Both the position numbers and the translations under genes were made by a program. A stretch of DNA of 8,506 nucleotides from positions 1-8,506 of the forward strand of contig JAPLSR010000198.1 in assembly GCA_026398545.1 (NCBI GenBank), written 5' to 3'. Positions 1 through 5,308 of this stretch are shown here, piece by piece. Every line of letters starts with the position of its first letter. Position 1 is the first letter of the stretch. The DNA is from Candidatus Sumerlaeota bacterium. GTDB lineage: Bacteria; Sumerlaeota; Sumerlaeia; MWCT01. Below the pieces are notes generated by a model. It did no database searches, had not been told where the DNA came from, and worked only from the letters and a program-made list of their open reading frames with translations.

Positions 1-249
1 CCGACGCCAACACCGACGCCAATTCCGCCTACACCGACGCCAACACCAACGCCAACGATAACTCCAACGCCAACGCCAACACCAATTCCGCCGACGCCAA
101 CACCGACGCCAATTCCGCCTACACCGACGCCAACGATAACTCCAACGCCAACACCAATTCCGCCGACGCCAACACCGATACCGCCAACACCTACACCTAC
201 GGCAACACCTACACCAACACCGACGCCTACCCCGACGCCAACACCTACT
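1..249 (+). repeat. In-frame tandem repeat DNA encoding the Pro/Thr linker
   Basis: Two long repeat copies lie head to tail: 1-90 (90 nt) and 91-162 (72 nt). Apart from two in-frame gaps of 12 and 6 nt they are identical base for base, including synonymous positions. A third, diverged copy starts at 163 with the same opening bases and then decays into varied CCN/ACN codons up to 249. Every length difference is a multiple of 6 nt, one Pro-Thr dipeptide, so the frame is kept. The plus strand here is rich in C and A and poor in T and G. The near identity of copies 1 and 2 points to recent slippage or unequal recombination, and linker length probably varies between strains. Confidence 0.9.
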
Positions 250-780
250 GTGACCTTGAACTCAACGGCTGATTCTGATGTGAGAGAGGACACGGCCAAT
301 GACAACTACGGCACCATAACTACCATGCGGGTGAGGAGCAATAGTGGTGAACCACTTTCGTATAACCGTCGCTCCTTTGTGCAGTTTGATGTCTCCTCCA
401 TTCCTGGAACGGCTACCATTCTGTCAGCCACCCTGAATCTTTATTTGACCTCAACATCGTCGCTTCCAGCCTCTCGGAACTATGACGTGCACCGGGTTAC
501 GGCGAGCTGGGTGGAGACCACCATTACCTGGAACACTATGCCTGCCGTTGCTGGTGCTCCCACAAGCACTATAGCCACGGGGACAACGTTGGACGTGTGG
601 CTATCGTGGGATGTTACGAGTGATGTTGCGGCTTTTGTAGCGGGGACCTACAGCAACTATGGGTGGCGCATAAAGGACCAGGTGGAGAGTTCCGCAGTAG
701 CCTATAATTCAGTGTTCAGGACCCGCGAGTATGCTGACCCGACATATTACCCACAGTTGATAGTGACCTATACACCATAA
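1..780 (+). CDS. C-terminal part of a secreted/surface protein: Pro/Thr-rich linker plus DNRLRE (CBM96-like) domain; 5' end outside window
   Basis: The frame is open from the first base to the TAA at 778-780 (259 visible residues), so the gene starts upstream. Residues 1-83 contain only Pro, Thr, some Ile and one Ala, the composition of an extended, probably glycosylatable linker between extracellular modules. From about residue 84 a beta-rich domain follows the DNRLRE/CBM96 pattern: a 'TADSDVRED...NYGT' opening, 'RRSFVQFDVSSIP', 'ILSATLNLYL', 'VHRVTASWVETTITWNTMP' and a final 'YPQLIVTY'. Family members occur on large bacterial surface proteins and polysaccharide-active enzymes, and some CBM96 members bind alginate. 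The protein ends directly after the domain, with no LPXTG, PEP-CTERM or extra anchoring tail. Any signal peptide or catalytic domain lies off-window. The GTG at 250 is an internal Val codon, not a start, because the linker reads into it without a stop. A strong terminator follows. Domain call fairly sure; ligand unknown. Confidence 0.85.
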   Translation, partial: PTPTPTPIPPTPTPTPTPTITPTPTPTPIPPTPTPTPIPPTPTPTITPTPTPIPPTPTPIPPTPTPTATPTPTPTPTPTPTPTVTLNSTADSDVREDTANDNYGTITTMRVRSNSGEPLSYNRRSFVQFDVSSIPGTATILSATLNLYLTSTSSLPASRNYDVHRVTASWVETTITWNTMPAVAGAPTSTIATGTTLDVWLSWDVTSDVAAFVAGTYSNYGWRIKDQVESSAVAYNSVFRTREYADPTYYPQLIVTYTP

Positions 781-809
781 GGCAAACGCATCAGCGGAAA
801 CAACTGAAT

Positions 810-849
810 ATGGGGTGCGGTAGTAAAAGCCGCACCCCATTTTTTTTCT
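810..849 (+). terminator. Rho-independent terminator after the DNRLRE gene
   Basis: A perfect 11-bp stem, ATGGGGTGCGG (810-820) paired with CCGCACCCCAT (830-840), encloses a 9-nt loop. It is followed by an almost unbroken run of T up to 850. It sits 29 nt past the stop codon and should cleanly separate the surface-protein transcript from the kinase operon. The A residues before the stem (807-808) could give some function on the opposite strand, but no minus-strand gene ends here. Confidence 0.92.
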
Positions 850-942
850 TTACTTGCCTACTGCACAACATCCATCATACACACCTTGTTTTATACAAAT
901 GCGCGCGAAAATCATTAAGGAACTCAAAAAAGGAAGGGTGCC

Positions 943-2286
943 ATGTCTATCGATAATCATATCACCCATATTTACAAGCGCAATGGCAGACTTGTGGCAT
1001 TTGACCAGGACCGCATAACGGATGCAATCTTCCGCGCCGCCAGGTCCATCGGTGGCGAGGACATTGAAAGGGCAAAGGAACTCTCCGACCAGGTGGTAAT
1101 CGCCCTCAATCAGACTTTTGAGCCGGGTGAGAAACCCACCGTGGAAGAGATTCAGGACATGGTCATCATGGTGCTTGAGAAAAATGACCATCACACCACC
1201 GCTCGCGCCTATGCCCATTACAGGAGCGAACATGCCCGTCTCCGAGAAGGTCGTAAAAGCGGAAAGATTCTGGATACCATCCCATACAAAGTTCTATGGG
1301 ATGTCCTATCCTGGAATGTGGATTACGGATGCGAAACGGTTGAGCATCTGAACGAACATGTCCGGCGGGGCACATTGCCCATCCTTATCGATGCGGCGGA
1401 AAAGGTCTATCATGATGAGGTTGGTAACCTTGCACAATCAATCATAAAAAGAAAAGATGAGATTCGCATTGTCATCATCGCAGGACCCTCAAGTTCCGGA
1501 AAAACAACAACCACCATCAAACTCAGGGAGTATCTGGAGAAGGAGGGCATCGCCCTTTCTTCCATCGCCCTCGATAACTATTTCAAAAATCTGAAAGAGC
1601 ATCCAAAAGATGAATTCGGGGATTACGATTTTGAAAGACCGGAGTCTTTGGACATTGAGCTTGTTAATGAACATCTCCTTGCATTGATTCAGGGTGTGGA
1701 AATCCAGGTGCCGGTTTATAATTTTAAAACCGGACAACGCGAAAAAAAGACCACTCCCTTTCACCTCGATGATGACCACATCCTCCTCATCGATAGTCTT
1801 CACGGTCTTTATGAGCCCATGACAATAAGCGTTCCGGCGGAATCAAAATACAAGATGTATATTGAGGCGCTCTGCCAGATTAAAGACACAAACGGGGAGT
1901 TCGTCAGATGGGCTGACCTCAGGATGCTTCGCCGCATGGTGCGTGATTCCTGGTGCAGGAGCTATTCACCCGAAATGACCGTCGGTCACTGGCATTATGT
2001 CCGCAACTCGGAAATGCAATATATCGTTCCTTACATTCATCAGGCAAATTACATCTTCAACGGCTCGCTCCCCTATGAACTGCCTGTGCATAAGAAATAT
2101 CTCTGGAAATACATTGACCAGATTTACAATGCTTACAAAGACCTGCCGAAGCGTTATGATGCCTTTATCCGCTCCCGAAGGATATATGAACTTCTGAACA
2201 GCGTAACGGCGATTGATGATGATTCCTGCATTCCAAAGAACTCACTGATGCGGGAATATATCGGGGGAAGCATCTACAAATACTAA
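943..2286 (+). CDS. ATP-cone domain fused to a uridine kinase-like P-loop nucleoside kinase
   Basis: The protein has 447 residues. Residues about 6-103 match an ATP-cone: 'YKRNGRLVAFDQDRITDAI' at the start, and 'TTARAYAHYRSEHARLREG' at the end. ATP-cones are the nucleotide-sensing domains of ribonucleotide reductases and NrdR. From about 174 comes a phosphoribulokinase/uridine kinase-type domain: Walker A GPSSSGKT (181-188), a substrate-loop-like LDNYFKN (210-216), DYDFERPESLD (227-237), VPVYNFKTGQR (256-266) and a Walker B-like strand LLIDSLHGL (281-289). The C-terminal part has the conserved YVRNSEMQYI and NSLMREYIGGS segments. Relatives usually read 'IEGIHGL' at Walker B; here Glu and Gly are replaced by Asp and Ser. 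The start is supported by AGGAAGGG at 931-938, 4 nt before the ATG. Likely cytoplasmic, phosphorylating a nucleoside or related hydroxyl substrate with ATP or GTP; the substrate is unproven. It is first of three closely packed genes. Confidence 0.85.
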   Translation: MSIDNHITHIYKRNGRLVAFDQDRITDAIFRAARSIGGEDIERAKELSDQVVIALNQTFEPGEKPTVEEIQDMVIMVLEKNDHHTTARAYAHYRSEHARLREGRKSGKILDTIPYKVLWDVLSWNVDYGCETVEHLNEHVRRGTLPILIDAAEKVYHDEVGNLAQSIIKRKDEIRIVIIAGPSSSGKTTTTIKLREYLEKEGIALSSIALDNYFKNLKEHPKDEFGDYDFERPESLDIELVNEHLLALIQGVEIQVPVYNFKTGQREKKTTPFHLDDDHILLIDSLHGLYEPMTISVPAESKYKMYIEALCQIKDTNGEFVRWADLRMLRRMVRDSWCRSYSPEMTVGHWHYVRNSEMQYIVPYIHQANYIFNGSLPYELPVHKKYLWKYIDQIYNAYKDLPKRYDAFIRSRRIYELLNSVTAIDDDSCIPKNSLMREYIGGSIYKY

Positions 2287-2303
2287 GTTATAGACATTGC
2301 TTT

Positions 2304-3914
2304 ATGAAGCCATCTCAGTTTTTCGCAATGATAGTCGGACGGGAGAGATGCATTTCTCTGAACAGGGAACTATCCATCACGGGCGTCCAGAAATCTCCAT
2401 CCTTCATCCGGGTCAACTTTGCCGCAGATTCGGGACTCCTCGTCCTTCAACCTGAGAAAACTGGCAGGGGTATCCTGACACTCAAGACAAAAACCGGACC
2501 GCTCTCCATCCGCCTGAGTGTATTTTCAGAAAAAGAGGCATTCCTGATTACTGCCCTTTCATGTAATTATCACACCGGCTGGAACCCATCATTGCAAGAC
2601 CGACTCCCTCACCACCTTTGCTGTGGCTCTGATAAAAGCGGGAACGCCTTTGTCCATGTTACAAGGATGGAGCGAATCCTGCATGATAACAATTTGCCCA
2701 TAACATGGTTTATTGACCCGCCCACGGCGCAGGAACAAACAGATTACTTCAGAAATGGATGCAGGCAGAATGGCGATGAGATTGCCTTCATGCCCTCATC
2801 CTTCAGCCATTTCAATCCTGTGAATTATAACATTGAAAAGACTTATGAGGAAACGCTTGAACTTCTGCGGACCGGTATCTCCTCTCTGGAGGCAATCTTC
2901 CAGCGACGTGTCACGACAGTGGCGATTGACCAGTTTATCGGGAGCATCGGGACAAATTTCACAAATGCCGCATCAGCCCTTGGCATGAATGCCCTCTGGG
3001 GCGTGGGATTTGACCATTATACCTGCGACACAAGCATGTTTCATGGCGGATGTCCCTGGAATCCCTATCGCCCCGATATAACCAATTTCCGAACGCCGGG
3101 GCGCAACCCGCGCCCCATCTGGATTTTTCAGTGGACCTTCAGAGACCTCATTAACACTGTCCATGTCCCCGGCGGCGCAAGCGGCGCTGTCATGTTCTCC
3201 ACAGATGTGGATGACATTCTCTGCACATCCATCGCCTGGCACCAGGATGATTATTACCACCGCATTGCCAGCGAATTCCTGAAAAACAAAAACTTCAATG
3301 ACATGCTGGTCATGACTATACATCAGGAGGACCATGATTCATGGACAGAGGATGGGTGTGCCTACTATGAGCGTTTTTTTTCCAGCCTGCCGGAAGGATT
3401 CACGCCCGCCACGATGGGAGAGGTTGCCGAATGGCTCGACCTCAAATATCTCATGCCTGCCGAATCGCACCAAGTCCTTCGACTCGAAGACCCTCTCACC
3501 TGCAAGGATGAGGTGAATTTTTTGCACCCCGATGTCAAAAAGCCATTGGACTGGCCTATGGGCGACGCGCCCTACCCACCGCATATATTTTACTATGACA
3601 GCGACTTCCAGATGGTCTTTCTTGAAAAATCTCATACACCCCTGCGTTTCATTGATTATCGCAAAAAATATCCCGTGCCGGAGAAGGGCTACTATCCCTA
3701 TGAAGTCCTCCCCCGCATCACAATTCACTCATTTAAAATTACACAAGACGGTATCTCTTATGATATTGACTCCGATGGCGATTATCCGGATTATCCCATT
3801 GCCGCCTGGACAGATATTAAACCACCGAAGGACGTCATATTAATTCCCGGCGGGTTCATTACTTTCCTTTCCCTTCAAAGAGGAAACAATTCGTGGATGT
3901 TATGCTGGAAATGA
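2304..3914 (+). CDS. Unrecognised 536-residue protein, possibly with a degenerate polysaccharide-deacetylase-like barrel
   Basis: I do not recognise a named family. No signal peptide or membrane segment is visible, so it is probably cytoplasmic. Residues 1-80 look like short beta strands. Residues about 80-380 alternate hydrophobic strands and helices in the manner of a beta/alpha barrel: 'FLITALS' (80-86), 'ITWFIDPP' (133-140), 'NGDEIAFMPSSFSHF' (156-170), 'VAIDQFIG' (206-213), 'NALWGVGFDHY' (229-239), 'NPYRPD' (253-258) and 'MLVMTIHQEDHDSW' (334-347). The 'GDEIAF...SH' segment recalls NodB 'GHEIxxH..SH', but the acidic TFDD motif and one metal-binding His of that family are absent, so normal deacetylase activity is doubtful. 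Residues 380-536 are rich in Tyr, Pro and Asp and probably form beta structure. The gene starts 17 nt after the kinase stop with no clear Shine-Dalgarno sequence, so translation may depend on coupling. An alternative ATG lies at 2328. Its 3' end overlaps the next gene by 22 nt. Confidence 0.7.
   Translation: MKPSQFFAMIVGRERCISLNRELSITGVQKSPSFIRVNFAADSGLLVLQPEKTGRGILTLKTKTGPLSIRLSVFSEKEAFLITALSCNYHTGWNPSLQDRLPHHLCCGSDKSGNAFVHVTRMERILHDNNLPITWFIDPPTAQEQTDYFRNGCRQNGDEIAFMPSSFSHFNPVNYNIEKTYEETLELLRTGISSLEAIFQRRVTTVAIDQFIGSIGTNFTNAASALGMNALWGVGFDHYTCDTSMFHGGCPWNPYRPDITNFRTPGRNPRPIWIFQWTFRDLINTVHVPGGASGAVMFSTDVDDILCTSIAWHQDDYYHRIASEFLKNKNFNDMLVMTIHQEDHDSWTEDGCAYYERFFSSLPEGFTPATMGEVAEWLDLKYLMPAESHQVLRLEDPLTCKDEVNFLHPDVKKPLDWPMGDAPYPPHIFYYDSDFQMVFLEKSHTPLRFIDYRKKYPVPEKGYYPYEVLPRITIHSFKITQDGISYDIDSDGDYPDYPIAAWTDIKPPKDVILIPGGFITFLSLQRGNNSWMLCWK
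3879..3884 (+). promoter_or_regulatory. Ribosome binding site inside the preceding gene, setting the GTG start of cca
   Basis: AGAGGA lies 8 nt upstream of the GTG at 3893, within the last codons of the 536-residue protein gene. The next candidate, ATG at 3902, would have a 17-nt gap, so the GTG is the better start. The arrangement suggests translational coupling of the two genes. Confidence 0.6.
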
Positions 3915-5248
3915 TAAAGCAATTTCCCATAGATAAACCGATGGAAAAGGCGGCGCTCAGTGTGGCAAAAACCCTCCAGGATGCCGGCTATGCGGCATAC
4001 TGGGTTGGCGGATGTGTGCGTAATAAACTTATGAATATGGAAACTGAGGATGTGGACATCGCAACTGGCGCCCCGCCGGAGGTCATTCTCAAACTCTTCC
4101 ACAAAACCATATCCGTAGGCGCTCAATTCGGCGTTGTGGTTGTGATTGTGGATGACTGTCAGATAGAGGTGGCGACCTTTCGCTCTGACGGCGCCTATCT
4201 GGATAACCGTCATCCCAGCGAGGTGCATTTTGCGGACGTCCGGTCTGATGCCCTGAGGCGTGATTTCACCATCAATGCCTTCTTCTGGGACCCCGTCTCA
4301 GGAGAACTGTTTGACTTTGTCAATGGACAGGATGACCTTGAAAAAGGAATCATCCGTTGCATCGGGGCGGCGGAGAAGCGCTTCCGCGAGGATGCCCTTC
4401 GCCTTCTGCGGGCAATCCGGTTCTCCACTCGTTTTATTTTTCGCATTGAGAAAGAGACATTCAGAGCCATTCAGAAAAACGCATCTCTAATTCAAAATAT
4501 CAGCGCTGAGCGCATCCGTGATGAGCTGAAAAAGATATTCACCGGACCCAACCGGGGTGCAGCCCTTATCCTCCTGGAACTTTCAGGTCTTCTCCGGGAA
4601 ACCCTGCCGGAAGTCCAGGCATTGAAAAATGTGCCCCAGCCGGAGGCGTTTCATCCCGAAGGCGATTGCTTTGACCACACAAGGTTCGCCCTTGATTGGC
4701 TGCGCCATCCCTCCCCTATTTTGGCGCTTGGCTGTCTCTTCCATGACATCGGGAAACCCCCAACCATGACCAGGGGGGAGCGCATCCGTTTTGACGGCCA
4801 TAGCAAAACTGGCGCCATGATGGCGGAGCATATCTGCCGACGCCTTGCCTTTTCCAATGCCGACCGCACAGCCATCATTGACCTTGTAGCCCGTCATATG
4901 CACTTCCTCTCCGTCAAGGAGATGAAGCTCAGCACACTGAAAAAGTTTCTTTCCCATCCAAATATCGAGGAGGACATTGAGCTTCACCGGGCGGATTGCC
5001 TTGCCAGCCATGGCGACCTGGAAAACTACTATTTTTGCTTTGATAAACTGGAGGAATTCAGAAGGGAGAAAAAAGATATTATCCCGCCGCCTCTGCTCAC
5101 AGGCGATGACCTCATAAAAGAGGGATACACGCCTGGTCCGCTCTTCAAGAAAATCCTGAACAGGGTGCAGGATGCGCAACTGGATGGCGAAATAAAAACG
5201 CACGAGGAAGCCATCAGCCTTGTCAGGCGAGAATTCCCCGCGCATTGA
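3893..5248 (+). CDS. cca: CCA tRNA nucleotidyltransferase with HD domain
   Basis: This 451-residue class II nucleotidyltransferase builds or repairs the 3' CCA end of tRNA from CTP and ATP, releasing pyrophosphate. The head domain shows the VGGCVRN nucleotide-binding loop (38-44), the metal-binding DxD in TEDVDIATG (D53 and D55), the flexible-loop segment 'SDGAYLDNRHPSEV', RRDFTINA (112-119) and the EDxxR nucleotide-selecting motif (E146, D147, R150). The neck/body region is followed by an HD phosphohydrolase-type domain (about 248-370) with FHDIGK (H274, D275), GHS (H293) and RHMH. The C-terminal 'LLTGDDLIKEGYTPGP' segment is typical of HD-containing bacterial members, and the length is normal for them. 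Since CC-adding enzymes lack the flexible loop, this one is CCA-adding or A-adding. Poly(A) polymerase activity is less likely but cannot be excluded from sequence. It overlaps the preceding gene and is probably last in its operon. Confidence 0.93.
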   Translation: MDVMLEMIKQFPIDKPMEKAALSVAKTLQDAGYAAYWVGGCVRNKLMNMETEDVDIATGAPPEVILKLFHKTISVGAQFGVVVVIVDDCQIEVATFRSDGAYLDNRHPSEVHFADVRSDALRRDFTINAFFWDPVSGELFDFVNGQDDLEKGIIRCIGAAEKRFREDALRLLRAIRFSTRFIFRIEKETFRAIQKNASLIQNISAERIRDELKKIFTGPNRGAALILLELSGLLRETLPEVQALKNVPQPEAFHPEGDCFDHTRFALDWLRHPSPILALGCLFHDIGKPPTMTRGERIRFDGHSKTGAMMAEHICRRLAFSNADRTAIIDLVARHMHFLSVKEMKLSTLKKFLSHPNIEEDIELHRADCLASHGDLENYYFCFDKLEEFRREKKDIIPPPLLTGDDLIKEGYTPGPLFKKILNRVQDAQLDGEIKTHEEAISLVRREFPAH

Positions 5249-5308
5249 GATGAATAAAGACTGACTAAGCCCCTTATGAACTCACCGACGCCGAAAATCA
5301 GGAAAATA

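Noticed and set aside
1..249. Tandem repeats as a CRISPR array or G-quadruplex region
   Set aside because: Repeat lengths are irregular, there are no unique spacers, and the whole stretch is one coding frame for a Pro/Thr linker. Neither strand has the runs of G needed for quadruplexes.
250..780. A complete 176-residue gene starting at the GTG
   Set aside because: The same frame is open to the left edge and encodes the linker, so the GTG is an internal Val codon.
854..881. Promoter for the kinase operon (TTGCCT, 16 nt, CATACA)
   Set aside because: The spacing is acceptable, but only 4 and 3 of 6 bases match the consensus boxes, which is no better than chance in this AT-rich gap.
850..1233. 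Minus-strand reading frame of 127 residues
   Set aside because: It lies mostly antisense to the ATP-cone region of the kinase, shows no recognisable motif, and is explained by the codon bias of the real gene.
4583..5245. Minus-strand reading frame of 220 residues
   Set aside because: It is long, but fully antisense to the conserved HD and C-terminal parts of cca. The product has no family-like motifs and I saw no good binding site.
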